Positions 34,497-47,007 of a stretch of DNA of 52,500 nt are shown one piece after another. The stretch is from Cristatella mucedo (lineage: Eukaryota > Bryozoa > Phylactolaemata > Cristatellidae). Under the pieces are notes generated by a model. That model was given only the letters and a program-made list of their open reading frames with translations. It was not told the origin of the DNA and ran no database searches. The translations under genes were made by a program, and so were the position numbers. Each line of letters opens with the position of its first letter. The stretch's first letter is position 1. The stretch covers positions 1 to 52,500 of the forward strand of contig WPIO01000167.1 in NCBI GenBank assembly GCA_009760855.2, written 5' to 3'.

Positions 34497-34975
34497 CCTA
34501 CGTGACCGTCCGCCAGGCAGTCGTCCTAGCCGACAAGGATGCTGCCTAGTAAATTGCCGAAAAAGGCTGAACTTTGGAATGTCACCTGATCAGCCACTTC
34601 AGCGTAGACGTGCCTCGTGAGGCGTCGCCGATCTCCAAGAAGTGGCGGAGGACGTTACTCGACGCTTGCTGAGCGGTCAATCTGGGCACGACGCTCGAGC
34701 TCGCCTCAACGGAAAGCCAATAGCAAGAGTTTGTGGATATGAAAGCGAGACTCTATTCCGTCTCCAGAGTTAATGTATCCCTTCGTAAAACAATCGTAGC
34801 AGTGCTGCTAATCACTTCGTAGCTATTATGTATATTCTACAAAGCTATAATCCTATATTACGAAGATGTTCGTGTACCAATGCTAGCATTATTTATTATT
34901 TTTATGATGGCCGTCAGTCTATTGAAAATATAGAGATATAGAGAACTCCGTAGTCTTGATCCTGGAGAAAAAACT
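34497..34975. other. 3' flank of lectin gene up to the unit 2 boundary
   Basis: Likely holds the 3' UTR, but no canonical AATAAA is seen. It ends at the abrupt start of unit 2. Confidence 0.4.
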
Positions 34976-37430
34976 AGACAAGCCTAACTGCAGAGCTTTG
35001 CACCAGCAGCAATCGCCTGATCGCACATTCTAGTAGGCCAGTAAGCATTGAGTCACAGAAGTCGAGACAGGATGTCTCAAATGCATGGACTAACTTGGAC
35101 GCAATATTATACAGCTAAAAATAGGCAGATTTGACGGTGGAGCTGATATAGATATCTAACCAGAGTTCGCTTTGGAACGTGACAAATAGATTTTGAGCTG
35201 ATTCAACGGGTGATTGGCTGGTAGAGCCAATTTTGAGCTTCAGCCTTTTCTATTTGCGAATCACTTTGGGTTCGCCAATAACTGCCAAGTTAGTTTTATC
35301 ATCGCTTAGTTTTAGAAAATTTGCTGCCATCCATGTGCAGATGTCATCAATACAGGCGGCAAGCGTGTTGAGAGAATTTGGGCTGCTCGAAGGCTGGGAG
35401 GGATCAAGGCCAACGTACAACTGAGTGTTATCCCCACAGAAGTGAAAGCCTAGGTTGGGCTTAGCAATCACATCAGCAATAGGGAAAGTATAAAGTGTGA
35501 AAATAAATGGACTTAGCACGGAACCCTGAGATACCCCATATTGTCGAGGTACCGATGACGATCTTTGATCATTTACGTCAATACTCTAGAGTATCCCACT
35601 GAGATAGAACCTGAACCATTGCAGAGCAGTGCCAGTGATGCCCTGGCGACATGAGAGGCACTCTAGAAGAACTTGATGGTCAGTAGTATTAACAGCCACC
35701 AAAAGATAGAGCAAAAGAAGCAGAGACACTCTACCCATGTCTGCATTCCCATGTAAGTCGTTGTATAACCGAAGCAATGCTGACTCTGTGGTGTGATAAG
35801 CTCTAAAGCTAGACTGGAACTTACTAGCAAGGTTTGAAGTTTCGATATATGAGTTTAGCTCGTCTGCAACGACCTATCCCAGTGTCTTTAATAGGAATTG
35901 TGGAAGGGAGACTGGGCGATAGTTGCTCAAGTTCTCTTGGCCAATGTCGCTTTCTTGAGCATTAGCCTGACGGCAGGTTTTTTAAGGTGCTGGGACATGA
36001 CCTGAGGCTAACGACATAATGAAGATGTTAGTTATGCATGGCAGCAGTAGATCAATGCAACGCAGGAGCAGGACAGTGGGAATAGGGTCCTGAGAACTTA
36101 ATGTCTTCTTTGAATGAGATACGAACTTCAGGACGAGATCGCTAGTGACCTGCTTAAATATAGACATTGAGATGCAACCAGGAATTGAGGAACATCATTC
36201 TAGTGGGGATGTTGTCATCGCACGGATAGATTCCCCGATGTCGTCTATCTTCTGCTTCAAGAATTGAGAGAAGCGAACGGGCCAGATCATCACAAGGATA
36301 ATAAGGTAAAAAGCTAATCTGGGAGCAGTTGAGAAAATGGTTTATCGTCGACATCAGCATTTTTGGTTTGTGCATCTGTGATTCAACAATGTTTCTATTT
36401 AAGCTAAAATTTGTCTTTGCTAGGATAGATTGATACTACCTACATCAGTCTTTTTATGCCTGGCGATGGACAGTAAGTCCAGATCTTTTGTACGCACTTT
36501 CAAGCTTTCGCTTAGTAGACCTGGCTAGTTTTTTTTCCGCTGTAAACCATAGGCGGTGTAGGCGGAGGCGCCCAGTGCGCTTTGTCAGAGGTGCGAATAC
36601 GTAGAGCGGGTCAGCTAGTGTCGTGTTGTAGCTATCTACCAATGATGACAGATCGGAGGGAGGACTGATCAGCAGAGGTAAAGCAGGTATTCTCGCTGGG
36701 ATAGCATCGATTTCAACGATCTCCAGGTTTCGCGATTCACTGGTTATTTTAGAGGAGGAGGTGGGCACACACTGAAGATTGAATACGATATGCATGTGGT
36801 CTGATGAGCAGGATTTGGTAATAATAGGTGAAGAAAAATTGCAGTTGTATGATAAAATCTGGTCGATTGTGTGACCCTTGATGTGAGTAGGGTCATGCTC
36901 ATGAGCTACCAGAGACAATGAGTCAGTCAATGCACGAAATTTGGTGGTGAAAGCGTGAGGTAAGTTATCAAAGTGAACGTTGAAATCACCAATAACGAGG
37001 AAGGATAGATTTATTGGGCACATAATCGAAATGAGATCGGAGAAACCTGAGGTAAAGTAGGATTTGAAGCTGTTGGCCAATAGACTACAGTGACTATTGG
37101 TCGCTTCTTTTTGGATGAGACCAAGACAAGTGATTCAAAAGACGGCTTTGAGGGTACTGCAGAAGGCTTGAAGCTGAATTTCGAACTCACGATAATAGCA
37201 ACTCCGCCTCTTGTTTTGATTGATCTAGGGGTCTGATAGAACGAGGAACTAGATGTGTTAGCCTCTTTAATTGTCGGGTAGTTTATTGATTTTAGCCAAT
37301 TTTAGGTTACGGCAAGCAGGTCAATACCATTTTCAGAAATGAGGTCGCCTATTACCAGTGGTTTATTGCACGCTCAGTGAGGATTCAAAAGGCAGGCGTT
37401 ATGTCTGGCCGATAGAGATAGGACGTATAG
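34976..37430 (-). mobile_element. LINE-A, decayed copy in unit 2, truncated at both ends
   Basis: Homologous to 5927-8480. On the minus strand 37080-36454 keeps a 208-residue open stretch of endonuclease (FLVIGDFNVHFDNLPHAF, TDSLSLVAHEHDPTH, GHTIDQILSYN, SSDHMHIVFNLQ), better preserved than in unit 1. RT pieces follow at 36167-35982, 35777-35586 and 35519-35250, with the catalytic box reading FCGDNTQLYV (Y/F-A-D-D lost). The 3' end is cut by the duplication boundary at 34976, and the 5' end stops near 37430. Confidence 0.85.
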
Positions 37431-39464
37431 AGATACGACGAGTCCACTTACGCTAATTTACGAATGCTTGGGTCAGATTCACCTGGCGTAATCCAGCTGA
37501 ATGAGCTGCCGTAATTCAGCTTGCTGTTGAGTGAGTACGGACGTTTATACCGGACATCTACAAATTCTGAGCTCTTCCGTGACGCTCTGCCGCCGGACTT
37601 CTGTGCCGTGGCAATGGTGGCAGTGAGACGACCTGGGCACGACTTCAGCCTCTTCCGAATGGCATCATTGCCACGGCAGTGCTAATGGCAGCAACATAAT
37701 GTGAGCACGATTGGCCAACCATAAGTGCAGCCTGATTGGATGGGAGCATACCCTCACTCTCAGCTCGGAACGATGCAGCTGTAAGAGCAGTGAGATCCTG
37801 CACATGCTGTTTGCCGCAGGGCAAACATCTGGAGGTTTTTCGTGGATACCTCGTTGGATTAATGTGTGGAAGGGGTTTCTGTTTGAGAATGTGACTCTTT
37901 GATTAGGCTGAATTTCTCTGCTTAGCAACTTTGTAAGCATAATCTTTAATTTTAGTGGAATAAGAGTTGACCAACGCTTTGCCTTCATTACTTTGGAAAC
38001 CAGGTCAGTATAACTAACTTGATTTATTAAGTGAGATCGTGTAATGAGACCTAAAGTTGACACGACATCATCTCAGTGCACTTCAGTTTGCCTATTTAGC
38101 AGCCTCATATAAATAGTGACAGTGGAGTCGTAATAGCGATCACCTCCACCTTCTGTAGACAATAATGAATAGCTGCTGCCGAAACCAGCAACCCGGGTAA
38201 GACGTACGAGTGCTTGACTCCTCGGCCAAAGTCTAGTAGAGATGCAATTCCTACTAAAGTGCTGATGTCTGAATAGCATACATTATTTGGATTCGTTTTA
38301 TGCTTGGTGACCAACGCATTTGCTCGCACTTTTCCGAATTTTGCAACTTGGTGCTTCAGCGCCTACAGAGTAAATGCATATTTGTTGCTGTTGCAGATTT
38401 ACACATTTAAAAGGACCAATCTCAAGACTCTAGGATGTTAAGACTCTACATCTGAGCTAAGCAATTTGTCAGCGATATTTTGTTCTCGCTTTTTTTAATT
38501 TGCTGAGCTCGCGGATGTAGGATAACTATTTCAGGTCAAAAGTCACGAGTGCTTCAGGAGCATCCTAGAGAACCCTAGACATCAACGGGCGCTTGATCCT
38601 CGGTTCTTAGTCGCTTTGTTGAAGCCGTGACCAGTGATGACGATGCACTCACTTGCATGCATCCGGCCATTGAACGGCTATAATTGTTCATTTGCTCTCC
38701 AACAAGGCATAAACTCAACCAAGAAAAATCACAGCGAGCCTGAAAATTAAGCGAAGGAAATGTCACCGAAAAACAGCAGAATAAGAAAAGGAAATCTCGA
38801 AATACAAAATTTGAAGAGAGGACATGCAAGCAAATAAACATCAAAGACAGGACGATCGGTTGTCAGCGACCGGTGGAGCGGACAGAAAGGCAGATCTTCT
38901 AGACTGGAAGGGGAAGTTTCTGACCATCCCAGATATCCCGTACTGTCCTACAGGATGCGGCATGTGCCACTGGCCACAGAAACATGCGAATATATAAACT
39001 CATTTAACTGCTAGCCCTGGATTGAGCTGATGGACCTAATTTAAAAATGCCCTAGTGCAAGTTGAATTATATTAGGCTATCGTTAACGGTTGCTTAATAG
39101 AGATAGTCGGACTAGATATTTACATATAGGCTGCAATTTGACAATCGAACTTGTGCTGGCGGTCGTTGTCGTTTAAACACAACCACTTGCCTAAGATGTT
39201 AACAAATCTTTCCGGCTATTCTTACTTAAAACCTGTTCAGCCAGCTCAATTGATTTCAAGTTCGAGCGAGTTATACCGTCTCGTTCTCTTAGATATCTCG
39301 CAATAGCCCAGCAGGTAATACTGTTATTCTAAATACACCCGTAATGCGACCTTAGTAAACTTAATTTATATCTCTATTTAGTTTACAGATGCTGAATCAA
39401 AAGTATTACCGAATGTTTGGTGGTAACAACTGCAAGCAGCAGCAACAACTTTAGTACATAAGGT

Positions 39465-39790
39465 AATGTATCTGCGTCTGTAACCAAGCCATTAAGATTA
39501 GATGGATGTTAGACAGGAGAGATTTGTATAGCGCACGCACAGCCTAAGCGGCTTTGGTATGCATTCAGTAGCTAACCGACCTTATCTCAGGCAACAAAGA
39601 GAAAGTGGGAAGCACAGCATAGTCAGGAGAGCAGTTGAGGTATTGAGTAGCATTGAAGCAGCAGCAGGTCAGGACCTATACAAAGGATGAGCCATGGTCG
39701 GCATCAGGTGACTAGTTGTCGTTGCATAAGAATTGTGGAAGTGACTGCTGCAGTCTGTAACCTGTGCTGTCTGAGCCTGCGGCTTCTGCT
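39465..39790 (-). mobile_element. LINE-B 3' fragment (unit 2)
   Basis: Counterpart of 12590-12905. It aligns with 27665-27975, up to the point that reads GAGCTAAAGCTTCTG in the long copy and GAGCCTGCGGCTTCTG here, where the left direct repeat of the GC-rich region begins. Confidence 0.75.
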
Positions 39791-40000
39791 TCTGTAATTA
39801 GTGAGGCGCCCGAGACTAATTCACACGCCTCTCCTGTGGCCACTAGTTAAGCTATTGAAGTGGCCCAGCGTCGGGTTACAAATTCAGATTATATTTCGCG
39901 TCGTCTGCTGCGATTGACTGGGTTCCCATATCTGTGCAGGGTGAGAGAAGTAAAGGAGAGTCTCGTTTTCCGCGAACGTTCGCCCACCGTGTATCCGTGA
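39770..40000 (+). repeat. Left direct repeat flanking GC-rich region (unit 2)
   Basis: CTTCTG..AATTAGTGAGGCGCCCGAGACTAAT, ATTGGGTTCCCATA-type and GAGAGTCTCGTTT blocks recur at 41960-42200. In unit 1 the left copy is 12900-13110; the right copy is mostly missing (only its first 30 bases remain at 14692-14722). Confidence 0.5.
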
Positions 40001-40058
40001 GACTTCCAAAAAAGCAGCCGCCGCCGGAGCCACCGTCACTCGATAACTGGTAACATAG

Positions 40059-40604
40059 AATGGTTTAATCGTGCCGAAAAGAGTGTCAGACCTCCTATGG
40101 ATCCTACATGGTACGCCTATACTGAAGTACGAAATGTTTAACGGCGGACTGCACTTTATGCTTTGGCTTCCATTGGTTGAGAAGGTCATAGCGAATATAA
40201 ATATTGAAATGCTGCTAAAATATGTAGTGCCAGTATGTCTGGGCGATAAAGTGATACAAAGTTGGGGTGATCAGACGGCCGACGTCAAGCAAGATTACCA
40301 CAAGCTGGGAAACGAATTAATCCTGATCTTCTCGTGGATGACGGATGAAGAGGCCGAACTTGAGGCCGAGTGGTTTCGGCTGGAGCAGGAGCAGCTTGTT
40401 GGAGCTGAGACCGGGACAAAGCTAGGCGACGAGCCAGCTTCATTACCGGTCAATCAGAACTTCAGCTGTTCGAAAGAGTCAGACAGGCGAGCGGAACTCA
40501 TTCAGCTGCCGCAGCTATTCGACGGCAATAAAGGTGGAGGAAGCCGGTATGGGACCGCTTCCGACATACTAGCCGAACAACCGAAGAGCGCCATAACAAC
40601 GTAA
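40059..40604 (+). CDS. Unidentified acidic ORF in GC-rich region (unit 2)
   Basis: Open from a stop at 40056 to the stop at 40602-40604; the first ATG is 40134, giving 156 residues. I recognise no domain. The middle is acidic and helix-prone (KQDYHKLGNELILIFSW, DEEAELEAEWFRLEQEQL). The unit 1 counterpart (13195-13670) keeps much of the frame (KQDYHQLQSELMLIYSWLTD) but has stops, for example after SFRLE. It sits between direct repeats at about 39770-40000 and 41960-42200 and runs into the repetitive GC-rich sequence, so it may be part of a mobile element, an exon or a chance survivor. No catalytic motif is visible. Confidence 0.35.
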   Translation, partial: NGLIVPKRVSDLLWILHGTPILKYEMFNGGLHFMLWLPLVEKVIANINIEMLLKYVVPVCLGDKVIQSWGDQTADVKQDYHKLGNELILIFSWMTDEEAELEAEWFRLEQEQLVGAETGTKLGDEPASLPVNQNFSCSKESDRRAELIQLPQLFDGNKGGGSRYGTASDILAEQPKSAITT

Positions 40605-40665
40605 GTGCACGGCGGCAGCATCCAGACACGAAGAAGAGCAGCATGTGACGTCTTCCAGAGACGGG

Positions 40666-41597
40666 GCAGTAGTGGTCAGCAGCGAGGCGATATTTACAGG
40701 TTAAAAGGTGCAGGCGGCCCAAGCGAGCGACGTCTCGGCAGTAAAAGCTGCAGCGAGAGCGTCGTAGCGGCAGAGAGCATCTTGTTGGAAAAAGTGCCGG
40801 AGACAGCGACGTCTCTGCCGTGGAGCTCAGAGGCGAAATTTTCTTGGTGGCGGAGAGCATCGTACAAGCGTCTCGGCCCAGATTACAGAGGACCATCCCA
40901 AGATTGCAGTAAGCGGCGAGCTGATAGCAGCCTGCGACCAGGCCCAGGCAGCCCATGAGAGTGGCGTTCCGAGGCTCGAAGGCGCTTGACGGCGGCGCGA
41001 CGGAAAGCAAGGCCCCCACGAGCGACTCGACTCGCATTGTCGACGGTGGCTGTATTGTATTGCCTAAGGCCAACGTAAGCAAGCGACCGTACGTACTGAT
41101 AGCAGCCGTCGGGCGTGCTGCACCGGAGCGCGCGGTGTTAACAGAAAAGAGACTGGATAGCGTGCTTACAGGCCTACGGCACCGGCAGAAAGTCAATTCA
41201 CCGTAAGGACAGCGTCACGTGCAGGCGAGGAGCCGCCCTTGGGCAGACAGAATGTCGGCGAGGGGAGGGGCAACCACGTGACGGCGATGACACGCCCACA
41301 GCGTCTCAGCTCCGTAGCCAAACAGCGAAAGCTACGCAGCTGCGAAGTGCAGCAGCGAGAGCGTCGCCTCGGCTCCGAAATGCGTCCGTGAGACCAACGT
41401 CTTAGCAGCCAAGCGCCGCAGCTTGCGAGCGAGGTAGTGGCAGAGGCCATCTCATTGGGGGAGGAGAGCAGAGCCGAGAGTCTCTACGTGGTTAAGAGCA
41501 CCCGCACGAGCGTTTCGGCCCTGAGTCCAGAGGAGCACAGAAGATAACGGTGAGCAGCAAGGTGACAGCAGCCTGCGGCGAGATGCAGGCTGCCCGC
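40666..41597 (+). repeat. Degenerate ~240-bp tandem units in GC-rich region (unit 2)
   Basis: Related blocks at 40666-40720, 40906-40956 (IAVSGELIAACDQAQAAH) and 41546-41597, spaced 240 and 640 bases, each preceded at the last two sites by CGTACAAGCGTCTCGGCCC or CGCACGAGCGTTTCGGCCC. Homologous to unit 1 13775-14064 for the first two. Confidence 0.45.
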
Positions 41598-41959
41598 TAG
41601 TGAAGCAGCAAGAGCTTCGCTGTGGCGAAGCACAGCAGTTTCGTCGGCATTAGCACCTGCAAGAGCATCTCGATGCCCAGTGCCGTGCAGCCCAATCGCG
41701 CCATAAACTCGGCCGAGTGGAACTCGGAGAGCGGTCAAACCATAATGAGCCGCAGTTGGTTTTCGAAGGGCTGCCGGCCACGAGCTTATGAGGCCGGCCA
41801 ACGGAGCTTGCATGAAGCAGACGAACCGCTGGACAGGGCACAGCCGGTGCAGAAGAGGAGAACGCTAGGAGCCGACGGCAGCACGACTTTCCAGTCGTGA
41901 GGGCCGCCCTCTCCCCAGCTAGGCCTGTGACCCACGAAAACTGTTTTCTATGTGGTGGA

Positions 41960-42200
41960 GGGATCATGTGTGCGCCTGCGACTTCTGCGGCAATTAGCAA
42001 AGCGCCCGACACTAATGAACATGCCTCAACAGTGGCCAATAGCTAAGCCATTGAAGCAGCGTAGCTTCGGACCACAAATGCTGGTTGTATTTTGTGCCAT
42101 CTGCTGCGACTGATTGGGTTCCCATACGTGCCGTTTGAGAGGAATGCATGAGAGTCTCATTTACTGCTCTCGTTTGCGACATTGTGTGCAGGTGACAGAG
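41960..42200 (+). repeat. Right direct repeat flanking GC-rich region (unit 2)
   Basis: Direct repeat of 39770-40000 with several small differences (GGGTTCCCATACGTGCCG against GGGTTCCCATATCTGTGC). The 2-kb span between the copies holds the acidic ORF and the 240-bp units. Confidence 0.5.
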
Positions 42201-42960
42201 GAAAACTTTCATTGATTTACTTCAAGTGTGGGTTCGTGTGTGGTAGCCAAATACGTTGATCTTACACAGTAAAATAATGCAGAGGAAAGGAAAGCCTGCA
42301 CATAATAGCACATATATTTAAATATAATTAAAAAGTAGAAACAACTTATATAGGTTTGTTGTATCTGCTGTACCAAGATGGGAATACTCCGGCTGAAGCA
42401 CCTGAGGCGAGAACAGCGGACCCACTTGCTGCAGCTGTTTCCCAGCCAGCTTGCTGGCCGTGCGGCCCGGTTCAGCGTTTCCGTAGTAAACGGCATCTAC
42501 CTGAGCCGTCTTGATCTGTGCGTGACTGCCTGCACAAACGCACCAAGGTTCTTTACTCTACTTAATTTACTCAGTCTTTTTCATTGGCATTTAACATAAG
42601 CGGAACAGGAACCGGGTTCATTTGCTACTGATGACATGCATTGCAGTCATACGACAAAGCCTGATGCAGAACCAGTAAATCATCATTGTGCTGGAGGACT
42701 GTAACGGAATTAACATGATGGCAGCAACAAAAGTGAATGGAGACAGCGGCACATGGTGGTTACAATGAAAAACCTATAGAACTGCAAGAGAGGGAACGTG
42801 GTTGCTATGCAATAATAGTAAAAATGGGCACCGCGATCGAAGAAGTGGACTATTTTGGGTTGACAAACATCTGTTAAGTGAAATTGAGACGGCCCATGCA
42901 CTGTGTCGCGAGAGAAACTTGGGAGGGCACGGAGAACGTAAAACCCACTAGTGGGCATTG
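42200..42960. other. Non-coding DNA after the GC-rich region (unit 2)
   Basis: 42200-42625 has no unit 1 counterpart; 42630-42960 matches 14735-15060. Nothing recognised. Confidence 0.45.
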
Positions 42961-42999
42961 GAAAAAGGGTGTGCCGCGGCGATGGATCTTATCGGTTCG

Positions 43000-43900
43000 G
43001 GGCGAGAGTAATGTGCATACGTCGCTAGAAAGCTGTCGCAGCGCCCCCAGCCACTCGGCGACACGTGTCGGAATTTCTGTCAAGACTGGAAACCGCTTGG
43101 TTGAAGTCAGCAGCCCTGCCCCCACTGATGCTTCGTCTGGGCTGGGCTACACGTGATAGTGATGGGTAGCCAGGCTATGCATCACGTGTTTTCACGATTT
43201 TGAGTGCTGAAGCGAACTTTAAAAGTTAGGGTAGTGTTACAAATGAGCTGATGTGGCATCCGCTTTACCATTTATCGGCCACAGACTCAGCGCTTGTCAT
43301 GGTGAGGTCGGGTGATTCTGAATCCATGAGAATGTTTGGTGGAACATGAACCTGGCAGCACGGCTAATCACGGCTAGCGATTCACGCATGCTGCTTTGAT
43401 ATATGCAGTTAAATAGCCCGATGGTAGCAGAGAGCGACCACTTCACAACGACAGACCTCAGACCTAAGCCACTCAATTCCAAAAAGGTTCATATTTTGAA
43501 CTTAAAATAATATGTCCCTTACCACAGTGAGGCAAAAATTAACTGTCATGGCAGCAGCACATAATTGGCTTCGATGACTGCATATTAACTTACTTGCTTG
43601 AAAGCGAATGCACCAGTCACAAATAATCTCTTCAATAGACAATTTTTCCTGTGTGCACGCCAGATTTCGACGCATCAATTTCACAGCAAGCATGGTTTTC
43701 GGTACTGACTATTACACGGAGCCCTTTCCTAACCCTGCCGCTTTGGCGGGCACAAGTACAAGAACCATGTAAATCAGGCCTTTACGGGTGTGTGGTAGCC
43801 AACGTTTCCATTAGTGTAAGAACGGTCTTTTTTGCACTCACAGTCTCTCCTTCTGGTGAATGAAGTACATTAGAAGCGAAGGTTGCAGAACGACCCATCT
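43000..43900. other. Shared non-coding DNA (counterpart 18040-18680)
   Basis: Collinear between units from GGGGCGAGAG onwards. No gene or element recognised. Confidence 0.45.
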
Positions 43901-44469
43901 CGTGAAGCCACAATGCACCGCGAAAGCCGGCACGAGATCAGCTGCGCCTCTGCAAGCCAAAGATTTTGAGTGAGGTTGCCAGTTTGTGTCGACATCCCTC
44001 TTTGAGCTCCCCTAAGCCACCGTCGACAAAGCAGCGAAGCGCCATTCGTCCTCTGGAGCCTCCTTGGCCTAGCGCTGCATTCAAGGTCTTCTTTAAAGCG
44101 ACTTCGTCGGCAACTGCTTCCGCCACCCTCACGATGTGGGCTCATGCCCCATGCCGCTTCGGCTTGACCATTACGTCAACCTATGGCGAAGCAATCTACA
44201 CGAAATAAGCGAACTTGTTGGCAACGTCGGCTGCAGCCGTCGCTCGTCCTGACGCGGCCGAGACCTGAAAGCCTGCTATTGAGCTCGTGCCACCCGAAAC
44301 CCCAGCATTGCACGGCCCGCAGCCGCAAACGCTCCCGTGCAGCGGTCTGCCTGGTGGTTGCTTGCCGAACTCGAGCAACACCATCTGCTCGGTCCAGCTG
44401 CTGATGCATTGATGTTGCCGCACGGTCGGCATCTTTAGACCAATGGTACATGCGACATCACAGGGTCCG

Positions 44470-44760
44470 TAATGTAACAAACGTAACTCCGTCTGTAATA
44501 ACTTCTGATTACGAGGACTAAGTCGTTGCTGCTCAGTAAAGTTGTTTGCAAAACACTCAGTGCCTAAACGGTTTTCCTTGCGTGTGCTGTTGCTAACCCA
44601 CTGCATCTCTGGCAACAAAGATAGAATAAAAGAAGCACAGCTGAGACAGGAGGGCAGTCGACAAAGTGAGAAACTTAGCAGTAGCAGCTCAGGACGGCTG
44701 GAATTAATGTGCTTTAGTCAGCAGGAGAACTGGTGTTGTTGTGTTGTCGCAGATGATCCG
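44470..44760 (-). mobile_element. LINE-B-related 3' relic (unit 2, uninterrupted)
   Basis: Counterpart of 19196-19391 plus 20206-20330 without the LINE-A insert. Shares GGGCAGTC, AGTAGCAGCTCAGGACGGCTGG and CAGGAGAAC blocks with unit 1 and, more weakly, with 4720-4830. Confidence 0.5.
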
Positions 44761-46057
44761 TGTCAGAAGACGGTCTCGACAACACGGCTGTATACGACGT
44801 AGGAGGCTAAGCTCGGTAGCTGAGACGCCGCGATGGCCGACCGTAGCCCGGAAAATGTATAAGTCTTTTAATGGGTCCACTGTTCTCTTCAGGCGACCTT
44901 CTGAGGATTACGGAGCTGTAAAAGTACAAGAAACTGAACACAGTGACCAGCAGACGCAGCATGACCCCTCAGCAAGACCCCTCAACTTGACCCCTTTGGA
45001 CGACCCTTTAACGTGACCTCTTAAGCTCGACCCCTCTACTCGATCCTTAATCGTGACTTTCTGCATCATCCAGGGATAAAGCAATCCGAAAAATCTTATT
45101 ACAGCAGAGAATGCTTTGTGAGCCGAGGGAACGGCTGGAGGCTACAGTGTCTCTGTCACCAAAAATTAAACACATTGGCCCGGTGATTCATTTTTGTCCA
45201 TGCTCTGTGTGATAATGCTGCTGCGTCGAAATCACGAGAGCCAATACTCAGCACCAGTGCGTTTCAGTGAGAAATCAAGGCCGGGTGTTTGGAATTGAGG
45301 CTTCCATCATTAACTATTGCTCCTTCTGTGCTAAATTTTTTGGCGGGAAGCATGTTATTTGATTGTTAGTAGCCTCCGTGTGCTTCGGTAGCTGCGGAGC
45401 TATTGCAGCACTTACCATAACAGATTTTCTGTTCAGCGTTCTCAGACATGAGCCGACTTATAGAAGCAGCTTCAGCATAAGTGAATTACCAATAAATGCC
45501 TGTGCTCATGCTCATGAGTTAGTTATAGAAATGAATGAAGAAATGTCGGAGACCTTGGCTGAGGAAGAATCGGACGTGTGCAATTTACTTCCCTCATTAG
45601 GCCTACAAAAAGAGTGTTACAATAATCATTTTAAGCAGTAGGCTTTTCCACGCTGCTGCTGTTTAGAAGAGTCGCTCTTGTATTTTGAGATTCAAGGTCA
45701 ACCAAGTTGAATAATGTAACCTTGGTAAACCAAAGACTGTGTTGACTAAGTAAACCAGAGCCGCAGATCATCTTTCATGTGTAATCCCAAGTCTGCATTG
45801 AATCTTCGATTGTTGCATAAACGCTAATTCACATGGATATAATCACGCTATAAATACGTTAGCTGATTGATATTGTATAACGCGGAGGGTTTGCCGGTTC
45901 ATATATCACAGTCTTACGATTAAAAACCTTGGCTTAAGTCTGATGCTAATTCTTTAGCACGCATCTTTTAAACAGAGCTACCTGTAAATGGGTGCCACAT
46001 TTTATGGGGGCCCCTTGGGTCGCACATGCTAGCAGGTTTGGCGGAGCATGCACATAA

Positions 46058-46065
46058 ATATATAC

Positions 46066-46096
<31 letters not shown>

Positions 46097-46124
46097 CATA
46101 CATACATATATATATATATATGTG

Positions 46125-46176
<52 letters not shown>

Positions 46177-46205
46177 GGGAGAGAAAGAGAGAGAGTGAGA
46201 GAGGT
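46058..46205. repeat. TACA/TA-rich microsatellite with GA tail
   Basis: CATA and TA runs with a GA-rich end; replaces the CA tract of unit 1. Confidence 0.9.
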
Positions 46206-46671
46206 TGTGGCGGAGATAATAGAAATCTGCTTTGATAGCCGAAGTGGTTGTGCCTAATTTCGGAGCGACTCATATTTCCTCAAGGTCCTATTTTTTTGGT
46301 TGCACTCAGCAGTAGTGGCCGCTTTCGCATCCGCTTGGAATTATATGCAGTCGCTCGTCTACAGTAAAAGCTTCAGCATACCGGGAGATAAAGAGTGAAG
46401 AGAGAGAAAGAGAGAAAGTGAGAATTTTCTGCTCGGATAAGTGAATAAATGGTGGCATACACTTAAAATAAATTAGTTTCTATTGTCCAATGGTGTTAAA
46501 TCGCCACTCTGGGCTTAAATAGGCGTAACTAACGAGCCATGTGCTGAGGCTGAGGCTCGTCCGGAAGCTCGCCGAGCTCGAAGGCCACTCGATGGCTTTG
46601 AGAATGTCGCTCGGCGCTGCTGCTAGAAAATACCCCGGGCTTCCTGCTGCAGGAATCGATTGGGCGTTGCG

Positions 46672-46796
46672 CCACTGGTTGAGAGAGTCACCAATGCCGA
46701 CAAGTCTTTTATTTGGTTTAGACAGAGCAGAACCACCATTAGGCTATACTGCAATCTACGCAAAGCACACCTTAGCGCAGTTATCTTTTTTACGTC
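46672..46796. other. Strongly conserved island shared by the units (unit 2)
   Basis: Partner of 22655-22778. The open plus frame extends upstream to 46541 here (122 codons in all) with a short alternative in unit 1 from 22575. I do not call a gene because frame openness could follow from sequence conservation alone. Confidence 0.5.
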
Positions 46797-47007
46797 CACT
46801 TATTTGGCACCTTTCAGTCCATGTAACGCCTCTCTGCCGTCAAAAAGCAACTGGAAAATTGAATCCCATTTCATTCACGCTGTTAATGGGTCTTTCAAGT
46901 TGCACCTGAAATCCATTACTCAATGAGAGTTCTCCATTGCAGCTGATTGCATCCTAAGTACGCGCGTCTGACATAGCCAAAGACAGATCTTAGATTTTGA
47001 TGAACCT

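Noticed and set aside
40498-41196. 232-codon minus-strand ORF
   Set aside because: Antisense of the acidic ORF and the GC-rich repeats; open mainly through composition, and the plus-strand frame shows clearer repeat structure.
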